Positions 19,231 to 31,530 of a DNA stretch of 64,000 nt are shown here, in pieces. A model generated the notes under the pieces. The model saw only the letters and a list, made by a program, of their open reading frames with translations, had not been told where the DNA came from and made no database searches. Within the stretch, counting starts at the first letter, position 1. Each line of letters begins with the position of its first letter. The DNA comes from Linnemannia hyalina. Lineage: Eukaryota > Mortierellomycota > Mortierellomycetes > Mortierellales > Mortierellaceae. Location: the NCBI GenBank assembly GCA_019671135.1, contig JAHRHY010000006.1:372001-436000 (forward strand), read 5' to 3'. A program made the translations under genes and the position numbers.

Positions 19231-19331
19231 TACCCTCTCCTTCTCAGCACAATCCGACAACAACCATCGACAGCCCACCATCGACAACCAACAACAACCG
19301 ACGACGACCAACACCAGAAAGACAGGACAGA

Positions 19332-19446
19332 CTGGACAAACATGACAAACACGACGAACACGACAAACACGACAAACACGACAAGCACGACAAACACGAC
19401 AAACACGACAAACACGACAACACGACAAACACGACAAACAAACAAA
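19332..19446. repeat. 9-bp minisatellite (ACGACAAAC)n
   Basis: About a dozen near-perfect copies of ACGACAAAC are present. The length is a multiple of three, so it gives open low-complexity frames on both strands, which I do not regard as genes. Confidence 0.9.
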
Positions 19447-21077
19447 ATATTGGTCCCACGCAAAAGACCATGTGTGCTCTTGCGTGGGGCTGCGAGAAAA
19501 ATGAGGACCCAACCTCCTGTCGGTGCTCCTCGCCTCAAACTTGGCGAAGAAGGACACTTCCGGCTCTATATGACCAAAGTAGAGTTCTAAGTCGTTTTGT
19601 TTTTCTAGTCCTCTCAAGCCCACTCCGTTTGGAGACGTTTTCGAGGAACTGTTTTTGTTTGGGACACTAAATTGAACCCGCGACCTCCTCGTGGTGTGCC
19701 CTGGACGATGCCTCTCTCTCTCTCTTCTAGGAGAGGGGAGAGGGGCATTGACTAACGGCGGGTCTACTAGTTTAGTTATTAGCTTAGTACGAACAATAAA
19801 GACAGGTATAAAGCGCAGGCAGGTGAAATGACAATGGCGGCAAGCAGAAGAGTGGCATCATGGAGAGGACATGGGTCCAACACAGCATCTGTGGTCTTTT
19901 TTATGTACTGCGCTTCTTTCAGAGTATCAATGGGTCAGACGAGGGCTTTGACAGCAGGAGATGAAAAAAAGAGAGCGGGTCTTGAAGGGCGTGCTGAAAT
20001 AATAAAGAATGGGCGAATAAATGCAAAGGGATCTACTTTTCCCCCCCTCACTCAAAGTTCATCCCATATGAATAATCCTCGTCGTTTGGTTCTTCTTCAT
20101 TTTCTTTTACTCGCAACCCTCAGCAAAAAAAAAAAACAGCAAGACCATCGCCATGCCAGTATTGAACCCCGCTTCGACCCAACAGCCTTCGTCTCATAAT
20201 CTTGTATGGTGAAGATGTCCAATGCCGAGAAGGACGAAATCGACAAGGGAATCATCATCTATACATACCGTAAGCTGTACGGGGGGTGGTGCCCACCCCG
20301 ACAGGATCGACATAGTGGCTAAGGCGAACAAGGAGGCATTGAAGACAATGGGCATTTGCCGTACCCTTGCCATGATCACCTAGAGCAGCGTGGGGGGCCG
20401 TTGTGACAAAAAGAGAGTTTTCGGTTCTCTTCTTGCAATCGAGAAACGGTGAGGACGAGAAAGGACAAAAGGACGAGAGCCCAAAGCCGCTAAGAGATCA
20501 AAAGTATACGTAGGCTAGAATCAGAGGAGGTGAGGCATGAAAGTAGGGCTAATGGATGGCCGGGAAGAGACATCTCAACGGGAAGAGACCTGTCAGAACA
20601 ATGATCAGAGTACGGACAAGAGACAGAGCAGGGTTGCATGTTGGCCACGGATGCGAGAACAACGTCTTGGCATCCAGGCATAAGAAAGATGACTATGCAA
20701 AAATCAATGAGAAAATAAAAAAGGATATTGACAAACAAACGGGGGATCTTGCCGTTGTGGACGGGATGCACCTTAGGAGGAGTAGGAATGAGATCGACGC
20801 TCTCTACGTAAACTTAAAATAGCCTTGATGCGAAGAACGTTTCATGGAGTGATTGTGAATCCGACACGGTGTTTATTTCTTTAACCGTTAATATCGTTCA
20901 TACTTTGAGGGATACCAAGGATGAAATGAAATAACTATCAAGGACAGGATCCAGGTAGAAAAAAAGATAAAAGAAGGACGTGTGGGAAGATCTGCATCAC
21001 AGTAACAACGAGAGAAAAAGGAACATGAGAATAGCCAAAAGAGGACACGACGACCCTAGCCTAACCATCGCTCACGC
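19447..21077. other. Intergenic, no gene seen
   Basis: No supported gene. A short hydrophobic frame at 20194-20379 on the minus strand resembles a signal peptide but lacks the cysteine pattern. Position 19676-19700 resembles the T-arm half of a tRNA but does not fold. Confidence 0.45.
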
Positions 21078-21290
21078 CTATTTATCGCAAATGCACGTCA
21101 ATCCCAAGAATCCTCCACAATGACCAGCCCTCTTGTGCAGGACTTCATGACAGAATCGATCACATTCATCATCACTGCCAGTCCAGCATTCGTGGCCGGC
21201 CTCGACTCCGGTACCGAGAAGGGCAGTGGCGACCAGGGCGACGACGACAAAAAGGGTGTATTTGGACATGGAGCGGACGGCGGCGACCAT
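21078..21290 (-). CDS. Secreted CSalphabeta defensin-like peptide, 70 aa precursor
   Basis: The ATG at 21288-21290 begins MVAAVRSMSKYTLFVVVALV, a signal peptide nearly identical in layout to the paralogue at 15537. Cleavage is expected near residue 31 (GVEA). The cysteines fall at C35, C43, C47, C58, C66 and C68, the same positions as in the paralogue, while many residues between them differ. This pattern is expected for a disulfide-stabilised CSalphabeta defensin under diversification. The mature part is more acidic than that of the paralogue (GSDDECDRF). Activity and target are inferred only. The defensin-like family would comprise two intact genes and one pseudogene within 6 kb. Confidence 0.82.
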   Translation of the reverse strand: MVAAVRSMSKYTLFVVVALVATALLGTGVEAGHECWTGSDDECDRFCHEVLHKRAGHCGGFLGLTCICDK

Positions 21291-21533
21291 TGTTGTAAAG
21301 TGAAAAAGTTGTTTAGGGGTTTGAAGTGGATTGGTTTGCTATGGGGTGATAAATCAATTTGGGCGTGCTTATGTCAGTTTGTGCCTGAACGAATTACCTG
21401 GTGAAATGTTTTGCTCAAATTGATTTTACCTGGAGATTGTAGTGAGAGGAATGTGGGAAAGTTGTTGAGGACCGTAGCTTGAGAAGATTGTAGGTGAACT
21501 TTGATGGTGGGTTGCCGTAGTGGTGTCGCTGGC

Positions 21534-21541
21534 TTTTTATA
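21534..21541 (-). promoter_or_regulatory. Putative TATA box of defensin-like gene
   Basis: The minus strand reads TATAAAAA about 245 bp upstream of the ATG. A possible leader intron lies between (donor GTAATTC, acceptor CCATAG). Confidence 0.45.
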
Positions 21542-22524
21542 CCCATTTTGTTTTCGTTCCTTCCTTTGATTCTCACTTCATTCTCACTGACTCAACAGCC
21601 CAACCAGCCAAATAACGGCGTCTGCAATTGAGAAAGCTAGAACAGTAAAGCTACTTTGGTAAGGTTGCTACCCGCTACCATTGCACAGGTCTCATGGCTG
21701 GCGAACGGCGCTTATAAGATCATGAGGAACAAGAGAGGAAGAAAAGAACGCGGCGCGAGGCTACGAGTAAAACAGAACCATGGACTTTCATTCAAAAGCA
21801 GCTAGTGTCCATATAAAAAAAGAAAAAAATCGGCAGTAGTAACCCGTGGATGAAAGGGCTTTCCATTCTTGGGACTAACAAGTGGCGAAGCAACGGCAGT
21901 GCAAAGGTAGTACAGCAGCCTGTCCAGTACCAACATCACAGTTGGGAGGAAGGGAAGACGAACAGGGCGGCAGCGTTAGGCTCCAGCAGCTAAGAAAAGT
22001 ATCCAGTCAATTCTTCCCAAAATGAGGTCAAATGTCGTCACAAAGGACGATGGTAATAGACACGAATCACTAGCATTTCGTTTTTGTTTCACATTCGACG
22101 AACGGGTAGGTGGTAACAAGAGAAAAAAGGAGGGCGGCGAGAGCTAGCGGCATCAAAAATCCTTGTCGAGTTTACCGAGAAGGCAGTGATGGCGGTAGCA
22201 GTAACGCATGCGATCAAAGGGCTTTTCCGTTTTTATGGTCACCATTGAAGTAAAGGTGGGAAGGATCAATAGGAAAGGGTCGACGCTAAAATAAAGGCAC
22301 TGCCTGAAAAGAATCTAAAGTAGCGCGACAGAGCGAGGACACGAGATAGAGAAACTACAGCGTGACGAACGAAAAAATAGAAGAGCGATACGCACAGGAG
22401 GAGTGGCTGGCTCGTTCATGAAGTGTTTTATTTGTTTGTTTGGTCGCGTTGACCAAGGAACGGTAGGGAAGGGAGAAAAGAAGGAGGGGGTAAAAGTGAA
22501 AAGAAGAACAAACACAAACATGAG
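21542..22524. other. Intergenic, no gene seen
   Basis: No recognisable protein or RNA feature. It contains the 3' flank of the large minus-strand gene at 22525. Confidence 0.5.
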
Positions 22525-25500
22525 CTAATCAGTCTGGGTGCGCTGGGCAATGGGCGGATCCATCTCGCACTGGTACAGCAGCTGGTTGGTTCGGAACTTG
22601 AGCAAATAGTCCCACCGCTGCAGCATATCATTGTCAGGCGCCTCACACAGGAACACACACAAAAGCTCGATCGAGAACAATGACATTGCTTCTTCCTTCT
22701 TCATACCATCACCGCCGCCGCCACCGTCCTTGTCCTTGCCGCCAACAGCAACAGCAACAGAAGCCTCCTCGCCACGGCCTGTGTTGTCTTTCTGTTTGTC
22801 GTTCTTGAGGCTGTCAGGACCCATCAAGCTCGCCAAACGATCCATCTGTGCGGTACCGAAATTGGCGTCCTGGATATCCACCCGAATCAAAGAGAAAAAG
22901 TTCATCGCGTTCATAATAGCCTCCCATCCAGAAGCATCGATCCAGACCTGACGGAAACTCAAATGGGTCAACCCAGGGAGTCTCTCAACACCATTGATCC
23001 AGTCAAAATATCCTTGTTCCACTGCCGTCCATTGAACCGCCTGCTGTTGCTCCTGCTGCGGCTTTTCACCGGCCGTAGATTGGCCCTGATCCTGGGCTTG
23101 CAACTCTCCTGCGCCTCGGATCTCAAATACAACCAAGGAAGTCAACATAGTCGCCGGGGAAGGGACCCTGAGAACAAGCTGTTCCAGCAGCGAGTTGAAC
23201 TGTGGACCTTTGATCAGTAGACCAGTGATCTTCCGACTGACCCGACCCATAAACAACCCAAACGCTTCCCAATCCATCTTGGAGTCATTGCTGCAGTAGA
23301 TCCGAAGGTCCAGCTTCTCCAGATCAGGCGAGTTGTTGATAACCCGGGAAAAGGACTCGAGACCAGGTCTGGTCAAGTCCGACAAGTCCAAGTTCAGCAT
23401 CGTCAGCCGGGACACGGTGGCAGCTACTGCAGCGGCGGCGGTGGTGGTGACGACGGCGAACTCCGATTTGCCACTGCTGATGCCATTGGTTTCTGAAATC
23501 GTCCCGTTCGTCGCCTCGGTAATGGGCTCAAGCGCGACGTTCTCAGAGCCAGTCGCCTCCTCAATCATCCTTGCCTGGGCGTCGCTTGGCTGAGCAAAGA
23601 AGACATTGAGATCCGCGGCAGTGGCGCTGACAATGTCATCAAGACCCGTAGCGACAAACGTCTGCAGCTCAAGGACTGGATCCCCACTTGGGTCAACGCT
23701 GAAACTGAGAGTGATCCCGTCAAACTTCATCGTGACCTTGTTCAGGCCCGGGTGCGACGCAAACTGCGTCTTGATCATGTTATAGGCCGAAATCATGATC
23801 CGTCGGGGTCCCAGGATATCGAGCGAGTCCATGCCCTGATTCCTCTTGATAATCTTCTCCAGCTCTGGAACATGATGCTCCTCCCAGATCGAGACATTCA
23901 AGCTACGGATGAGGCTCGAGAGAAGCAAGTAGTTGCTGGTTGGCGTGAGGGCTCGTAGATGAAGCTGGACAGTGTCGCCGTTCTTGAACGTAATCTTGGC
24001 CAACTCCCTGTCTCCAGTGTCGACATCCAGCTTGATTAACAGAGGAAAGTTGACGCCCATGTGCTTCTTGACCAGCTCAAGTCCTCGCTCAATGCTGTGG
24101 TAGATAAGAGTGATGTTGGTCCGTTGCTGAGAATCCCGGGCAATCGTGAGTGTCGTAAACATGTCGCGCGTGCCGTGCTTTAGCTCCATTTCCCGACGGA
24201 CACGCATCAGTCGCGCTCGAGGCTCCGACCGCTTGAAGTTGACGGCGATTTCGCCCATCAGGAAAACCTGGACTGTCATGTTGCCCAACATGTGCGCATA
24301 CAATGCATCCTTGCCGGCCTTCAAGCTGTCGTCAGGTCTCTCTGGTCGTTGGAGATAGAGGCGGATGACAGGGGTCGTGAGTCTCTTCAGCACCTCCAGA
24401 ACTCGGCCGAGGTCCATCGGGGTGATCGTCCAGTCCAGTAACAGTCCAAGATCTTGGATGGGTGGGTCCTGCTCCAGTTCCATGTAGAGCTGCTCTGCCT
24501 GAGTCCTGTCCGGAAGCAGATAGTGGAACAAAGAGTGATGGGGATCCGAGTATGTGACCTCGAAGCCCTTGGCAATGTCGACAAATTTGTCATTCAGGCT
24601 GTTGAGCTGCAGGTGATCGTAATGGTCACGACATATCCACCTCGTATCGCCTTCCTGCGAAACCACTCTATAGAGCGATCCAACGCACGACTCCCGCGGG
24701 TTCACCTGCAAGCAGTGCGCCACATCCCTGAGCCAGGCATTGTTGTGAGGCTCAACCGATGAAGGTACTTCCAGCAGATACTCCATCGACTCGTGAATCC
24801 GCGCCAGCAGCTTGCTCGAAGGATCCAGGGGTGGCATCATCATCACATCCAGTCCGACGCCATACTTGAACAGGTTCAAAAAGTCCAGCATGTATGTTCC
24901 GTATGTCTCCATGAACTGTCGCTTGTGCTGAATGTCGTAACCAGGGTGGTCCGTGAGGTGAATATGCTTGGGCACCTTGCCCTTCTTGGGAGATCCATCG
25001 TACTCGCCGCACTCGCACAGAAAGTGAACTCGGAACTCTCCTGGACATCCTGGCTTGGGCAAAATGATGAAGATCCTAGGAACCTGCTGGTCGAAAACGC
25101 CCATCCTGTTGGCAAGTACGGCCTGAATCCTGTTATGGATAAGAGGCTCCCGAATCAAGGCGAGTGAGCGCTGGGTATCTGAAAGGGCGTTGCAGAGATG
25201 TGCAAATTCTGGACGCAAGAGCGAGTTGTGGCCCAGCTTGGCCTCCAGTTCCCTCAGTTGGCGATTCAACTCGAGCCCAATCTTGTCGGCCACGGAAAGA
25301 TGTCCCTTGGCAGAGGCCTGGATGAATGCCTCGAAGAGACGAGCGGTTGCGACGAGTCCTTCTCGGGCGAGCTCATAGTTGATCAACGCAGCCTCCCGCG
25401 CCAGTTTCTCCTCCTCAGTTTCTTCCCGGATAGCTTGGGTCTGCTCCAAGGTCGCCACATGAGTTCCGTTCAGGGATCCCGTTCCATCGCTGACGTAGCT

Positions 25501-27355
25501 GGCGGGTACAAGGGCTGTTGATGATGTCTCCTGTTTAGTGTCGGCTTCGGTCGAGTCGACTACGGGGTTAGGTTTGGTGGTGGCGGTGGCTGACAGTCCC
25601 TTGGCAGAAGGTTGTTGGGCGGCAGCAGTTTTCGGATCTTTGACTGTGCCAAGGATAGCCTGTGACAATGCCTGCTCCAGTGCTGTGTTCATCGCTCCAA
25701 GAGTTGACGACTCTCCTTCGTTGTTGGCTGTCAGGGCAGTGCCAGTCAGAGGTCCCGAGGATGCTGCAGCTGCCTTGATGAGCTTGAAGATCGAATGATC
25801 TGCAGGGATTTCGACCAGCTTGCTTGCGTCCTTGCCGCTCAATGGGTCGTTGGCTGATCCCTCGATGAAGATGTCGACGGAGAGATCGAAATCTGATGCA
25901 CGAATGCCCGGACCCTTTGGAGTTCCTGCAGGTCTGCTGGCTAATACGCTGTTGGCGTTCTGGTTGGGTGTTCCCTGCTGCTGCTGTGGTTGTTGCTGTT
26001 GCTGCTGCTTGGTCGATGATTGGTTGGACAGCTTGATAAACTCCTCAATGGTAAGATTATCGACATCAACGCCATCCATGTGCTCCGGGACCTGGATATG
26101 AACGAGATCACGAAGTCGTCCAGGAACCTGCTTGGGCGTCGGCTTCTGGACGGGTTTGGCAACCTTCTTCTGAACCTTTTGTTGTCCTGGTTTCTGGGCC
26201 GGGATCTGGATCCTCTGCATGAGCTCACGGATTTTGTCCTGGATCAGATCATGTGGGTTCTTGCCCTGCTCCAGCGCCTGCTCCAGTGCCTGTAACTCGG
26301 CCGGCTTCATGGTTTGACGGGCGACCTGGATCTCCTTCTCGATTTCGGCTTGTTTTCGTTCCTTCTCGATTTCGACTTGCTTCTGTTCCTGCTCGGCGAG
26401 CTGTTGCCGTTCCTGCTCGATGAGCTGTTGCCCCTCCTGCTGCTGCTGCGGTTGCTGCTGTGGCTGCTTCTCTGGTACACTCGACGACCCCGCCGGTTTC
26501 GTCTCCTGCTGCTGCTGCATCTGTTGCTGCGTGACACGTCCTCTCCGATGTTGGGTCAACAACAAATGTCTCTGCAAGTCCTCGTCTGCACGCTGCTTTG
26601 CTGCTGCCTCCTCCAGAGCCGCCTTTTGTTTCTCCACAAGCTCCTCCAGAAGTTCTTTCGACATGCCGTGAACGAGTTCCTCAGTATCTTTTGTATGTCT
26701 CACTGTAGTCGTGGTCTCTGTAGCAGATATGTCGTCCTGTTCCTTGGTGGTCTCCTGCTCCGTTGATATCACCGGAATTTTGGCCTCGGTAAGTGGGGTA
26801 GGGACAGTTTTCGTCAAAGTAAGCGGCGTAGGACGAGGAAGAAAAAGAGGAGAAGCACTGGCAGACGGTTGGGCTGATGTAATAGGTGGAAGTAGCTGTC
26901 TTTCTGCACTGGTGGTCGACGATAACGACGAGGACGAAGACGACGACATGATAAGGCGACTGTTGGGAGCCGGAAGGTGGTCCTCGTAGATAACATCCAA
27001 TACGTCCGGGATATGCTGTATCCGCAACGGCTTCAACCTATGTTCATCGCCATAAAAGAATCTACAATGTCAGTTTGATGTTGGTCGCATGAATGCCTGA
27101 ATCGATCGCCAAAAAGGATGAAGCGTGTGAAGTCCCTGTTTGTGGTTAATCATTGATCCTTGCGTACCGGTACTCTTTGCGTCCACGCATAAAGGGGACA
27201 TAGATGTCGCTGTGCTGGATGCGAACAATGCCAGGGAAGCACATGCGCAGGTCGCCCCAGAAGACGTAGCGAGCAGATGCGGTGGAGGGGTGAGAGGTAA
27301 GCTTGACGCGGACCAGTTCTCCTCTGGAGCGGAAGTACTGGTAGTCATCAGCCAT
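22525..27355 (-). CDS. Large multidomain protein of the FLCEC/LRR family, 1566 aa
   Basis: There are two exons: 27168-27355 and 22525-27037, with a 130-nt phase-2 intron (acceptor ACATAG). Exon 1 starts MADDYQYFRSRGELVRVKL and forms an N-terminal module that continues across the junction as KEYR-LKPLRIQHIPDVLDV. A long Gln-rich, predicted coiled-coil region follows (about residues 190-330). The central module has 'PRIFIILP' (about residue 717) and 'FRVHFLCECGEYDG' (about 736). A 'RWICRDHYD' motif lies near 863. The C-terminus (about 1275-1480) has LRR-like repeats ('LTMLNLDLSDL', 'LEKLDLRIY', 'LTHLSFRQVW'). I recognise no named domain. The same order occurs in the genes at 36463-40268 and 61451-64000. 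A scaffold or recognition role is a guess. Confidence 0.82.
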
Positions 27356-30300
27356 TTGGGCGGTTGAAGAGGAAGGAGTAGAAGGGCTGTTGAGTTTTGT
27401 TGATTTAGTATTTATGTATGTATGTGCTGTTGAGTGAGGGAGTGTGGATGCGTTGCAATGATGATGATTCAAGAGAATGAGAGGTATGAGTGTAAGTTTA
27501 TAGGTATGAAGGGGTAAAATGAAGAGAGGCGTGCGATGATTTGTCTGTTGTCTGTGAAGGAGAGGAAAGACGTGGCTCCCTTCTGTCAAAATAGAACGAG
27601 AGCGTAGTAAACACATTTCAGGTGGCTTAGCTCATTTAATTTGACGCGACATCGCATTTGCCGTTGCTGCCCACTGCTTTGTCCTCTTTTTTACTTCCAA
27701 GGCGCTTTCTTCCTCTCTCCATTGCCCTTTCTTACCCGCTTCACTTTTTTACCTCTTTCCATTGCCTCGCCTTTTTATCGCCTCTGCCTCTCTTTCTGCT
27801 GCTAATTCAGATTAGCCTTAAGATAAACGATGCGGACATTCACTATTTTTCGCCTCAATTAGAGGATACATTCCGGCGCAAGTCCTTACATTGCGGCGCA
27901 ACGGAAGATTGAGGTCACCAGGGGGACTCGTAGGTTCTTTCTCCTCGTCATCTCCTCCATTCGATTTATTTCTGCCAGAAAGGAGGACGTTGATCTGAGT
28001 GTCCTGGTGGATCCTCCATGGAGCCTGCCCATTTGGGGCTCCCTGGCAGGGGACGTCAATGAGCTGTGGGTTTCCAGCTGTTCCACGCCACCTCAGTTGG
28101 AGACCATCCTATATGTTCCGCTGAGCGTTTTATTATTGTAAGAACCAAGAAGCCAACGTAGCTTTATTTCCTTTATTTCTTACCCCTTGAGACCACGGTG
28201 CCACTGGGGCATTACAAGGACGTCACATTCTCACTGCTTTACCAAATTGTCTGAAAGATCCTGTCGGATGTACCCTACGCAGCATACTTTGAGAGCTTGA
28301 AATATCCAGCTTCGATCAACCATCTCGACTTCCTTGCGGCTCTGCTCCCCTCGCAGCTTCATGAAGGCCAAGTTAACCCAGACGTGGGTTACAGATATCA
28401 TTCCAGCCATCCGAGATTGTGGGCGTAAAAGCGTGAGCCAGGAGTACATGCGACTTTGTGCGGAGCGGAAACGGGATACTGATCTGACTGAAGCCTTTTG
28501 GCAAGAATTGCAGGTCAAGGAAATTGGGCGGCGTGAGGAAATCGTTGACAAAGAGCAAGCATTGAATCTCAAGGAGAATGCTACGACCCAACTTGGCGCG
28601 GCTTATGAATACTATTATCGAAGAGCTGATACATGAGGTAATGAATGTTTTAGCCGATTTTCCTGTTACCATACATTAGCATCAATTGTTAACATAGAAA
28701 TACAACACGCCAGTCAAAATTTTCATGAGACACTCGCGCCTTTCAACATTAGAGTCGACTTGTTCAGCCCCCTTAGGCGCCTCTGACTCCGATGACTCTG
28801 TGGCGATCGTAGATAACATCGCTGATGGTAGTGTCATGAATCGGGCACAGGACTCTGACCTCAGCGCATCACGTAGGGTTACTGATACTGAGAAAAGTGT
28901 ATTACCCACACAGACTGGTAAGAGAAATGCAGTCAATGATGCTGTGGGGTTTGCCTGACTGGCTACTTCATGGCGGCCAATTGAACAATGCACCCCGTCA
29001 TGCATATTCCAACACTCATCTCCGCAACCTCTATTAATATTAGCCGAACTTCGTCAAAAAGGAGTCTTACAGAAGCAAATAAGCAAGCGAGGCTACCCGG
29101 ACGATCATATCCAGTCGAAAGGAGGTTGGCTATCGCACAGAGAATGTTTTCTCCGTGACCAGATTGCAAGCATTCTATTACACTGCGACTCATATCCTTC
29201 CATTTGATAATCTCATAATATTAACAGCGGTTCCGAGGCATGGATAAACGCAAGTTCTGGTGTCTGAAGTTGGGCGGAGATGTTGAGACAGTTTTTTAAT
29301 GCCAGTTTGGGGTGGTACAGCCACATTACGGTATGATCAATACTGCGCGTTTGTGGATCATGAGATGCTGCACAAGAATCTATAATCGACATCTGATATC
29401 GCACCTAAACGTTTAGGATGGGATCTTATACTATCGATTACGATTGTTCATTGACTCGAGCATTGTTCACTGATGAAGAATGGTCAGAGTTGTGTGAGGA
29501 GAGTGCGTTTGATGTACTAGAACTCTGCAAACCCACGGAAAATACCTACTCACTTTTCGAATGGCTCTGAACCGCGGAGAGCACGCTGCCACCGTGCCGA
29601 TTCCAGACACTGACGTTATAGCTTGTGAATTGGCCCTACTCTCTGTAATTCAGTGATAAGCATGATATCTTGTTTTATGTTGGTGTCGCGAGCATGGATC
29701 TAACATGACTTTACCTTTAGGACACAACTATACAAAGCAAACCCCTCCCCGTTTGATATCTCAGAGTCTTCCGAAGCATTTTGGTGTCGAGAGGGCTGGC
29801 CTCTGCTCCGTAGAATCCTGGAGATGTTGATGGTATTACGATGATAGATGGAGAGAAGACGATCTATGAGGGCAAGAACCATATGAACAAGGGCCGTTGT
29901 CTTGATATCTAAGGACAGGTACCGAGGAAGCGAAAGGGCAAAAATGTCGATATGGTGGGTCGAGAGACTCGAGATCGAAAAAATTGGTTCTTTGTCGAGT
30001 CCCTGGCAGTTTGGGCGGGTTCTCCACGAAGTTTCTGCACGAAACCGGCGTGGTTCTGTTCAAAGAGCTGCATTTGCTGGCGAGTGGTCGAACCCAAGAG
30101 GTCGAGCCGGAGGACTTTGTCGAGAGTGCCCGTTTCTTTGCGGTATACTCAGGAGGGTCAGGATTCAAGACGTTTCAACGTCCACCGACAAAATAGGAGT
30201 CCATACATTTTTCTGCACCAGGCTCACAAGGCTCATGTTTTGCCATCCACCCCACAGCAACGGATCCGACAAATCCAAGGAATCGCATACTTGCTGCGTG

Positions 30301-30602
30301 TTAGGGTAAGCCATGGACTTTTTCTTTATTATTATTAGCCCTACTAAACGTGGAGGACTAATCAACTTCCTATTCCCTTCGTTGTGATATAGGTGGCTAT
30401 GACGGGAACGATCCAACACTGTCAGTATTGTATGACAACTATGCAGATGAAGACGAGGACGCCTGTTGTGGCGAGAGTGTCATGGACGGCCCAAGATGGT
30501 TGTGCGAAGATCCAGAGAGTCCCAAGGAGGGTCGAACTCTCGGAAGCTCCCTTTTTTGACTTTTTGAATTCTGTAGTTGGACGGACCTGAATTGACATAC
30601 TA
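27356..30602. other. Intergenic, decayed sequence, no confident gene
   Basis: Only short open stretches occur. Two look protein-like but have no recognised family. One is 28360-28636 on the plus strand ('QEYMRLCAERKRD', 'AYEYYYRRAD'), possibly continuing after 28696. The other is a 50-codon frame from about 29418 (MGSYTIDYDCS). A GT-AG pair around 30308-30392 could join further fragments. I cannot build a convincing gene, and the stretch may be the remains of mobile DNA. Confidence 0.4.
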
Positions 30603-30623
30603 CCCCCCCCCCCCCCCCCCCCC
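30603..30623. repeat. Poly-C tract, 21 bases
   Basis: An uninterrupted run of C follows TA. A similar 19-base run occurs at 57486-57504. Confidence 0.95.
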
Positions 30624-30836
30624 AGGAAGAAAGAACCAATTATAAAGATAAAAGACGCGACTTATTTCACTACAAGGTATGCTATTTTTAGAGGCAGAGA
30701 CCCTTGCGTAGTTGACCTAGATAACAGGCCAGTCCATTATGTCACATACACAACAGGAGCGGGAAGGCTGGACACCATAGGAGTGCTCTGATGAGGGCAT
30801 GATCGGTCGCGCGGGGTCTTTTGGCAGGAAGAATTA

Positions 30837-31340
30837 TTGCGGCGACCAAGAGCACAAGCGTCTGCTGCCTCATCAAGTCCGTCTAACGCCACAAGGTGGA
30901 GGAAGGAAAATGATGATATGGGATGCATCACGTTTTTCGGAGCAGGAGACCTAAGCAGGATCCATGGGACGTCGAACTCGGAACTCTTCCTCACCACCGT
31001 CCTCAACGATTATGATCTGAACTCCTTCAAACGGTTCGACATGAATCCCGCGGAATCGATCTTTCCGCCTTTGCTGCATGTACTCGAGAGTTGTTCTGCG
31101 TACAGAAATGGCTTGCCGAGTAGGAGTTTACTGTTCTCGAGTGGCCATACAACTCCCCCGACCTCAACATTATCGAACGCGTTCGGGCTTACATAAAAAC
31201 ATCAACTCGCCTAACAAGAGCAGGCGCCGGAAAGCATGGACGAACTCTGGAAACGTGTGTAGGTTATTTGGGCAAATATCCCTCCTACCTTCCTGAATGA
31301 GTTCTACGAGTGCATTCGTTCCATGCCTGGAGAACAACAG
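30837..31340 (+). mobile_element. Tc1/mariner transposase relic, second lineage
   Basis: Fragments in shifting frames match the C-terminal half of Tc1/mariner transposases. They include 'GCITFFGAGDLSRIHG' with 'NSELF' near 30925-30990, and then 'VLEWPYNSPDLNIIERVRAY' near 31133-31190, which carries the SPDLNxIE catalytic block with Glu retained. A tail 'IWANIPPTFLNEFYECIRSM' lies near 31265-31325. In-frame stops and frame changes separate the fragments and the middle Asp motif is not found. The sequence differs clearly from the element at 3510-4670, so it comes from another lineage. No terminal repeats were identified. Confidence 0.65.
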
Positions 31341-31530
31341 TAAACCACTCCCATTTCCTTGTTTGCGGCTGTCTACCTTTCCTTGCCTTTCTGCCTTTGA
31401 TCCCTCCTTTGAGGCATTCGCTCTCCGCCCTTGATGCCTTTCGTTTTCTTTCCTTTAGTCTTTCCTTATCCCTTGCAACTCATTACTAGCAGTCGAACAA
31501 TCATCACATACTTCATCCCAGTATGGTGGG

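Noticed and set aside
19332..19623. Long open frames on both strands across the ACGACAAAC minisatellite
   Set aside because: They are open because the repeat unit is a multiple of three and lacks stops. The encoded sequence is repetitive and has no domain.
19670..19775. tRNA-like segment on the minus strand (GGTCGCGGGTTCAA)
   Set aside because: The B-box-like part is present but the T-stem and acceptor stem do not pair and no plausible anticodon arm could be drawn.
20194..20379. Possible fourth defensin copy with a hydrophobic start
   Set aside because: The cysteine spacing is absent and the signal sequence does not match the family's MSKY block.
26307..26766. Ser/Arg-rich and Leu-rich frames within the large gene
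   Set aside because: They are translations of the Gln-codon repeats of the 1566-aa protein in other frames.
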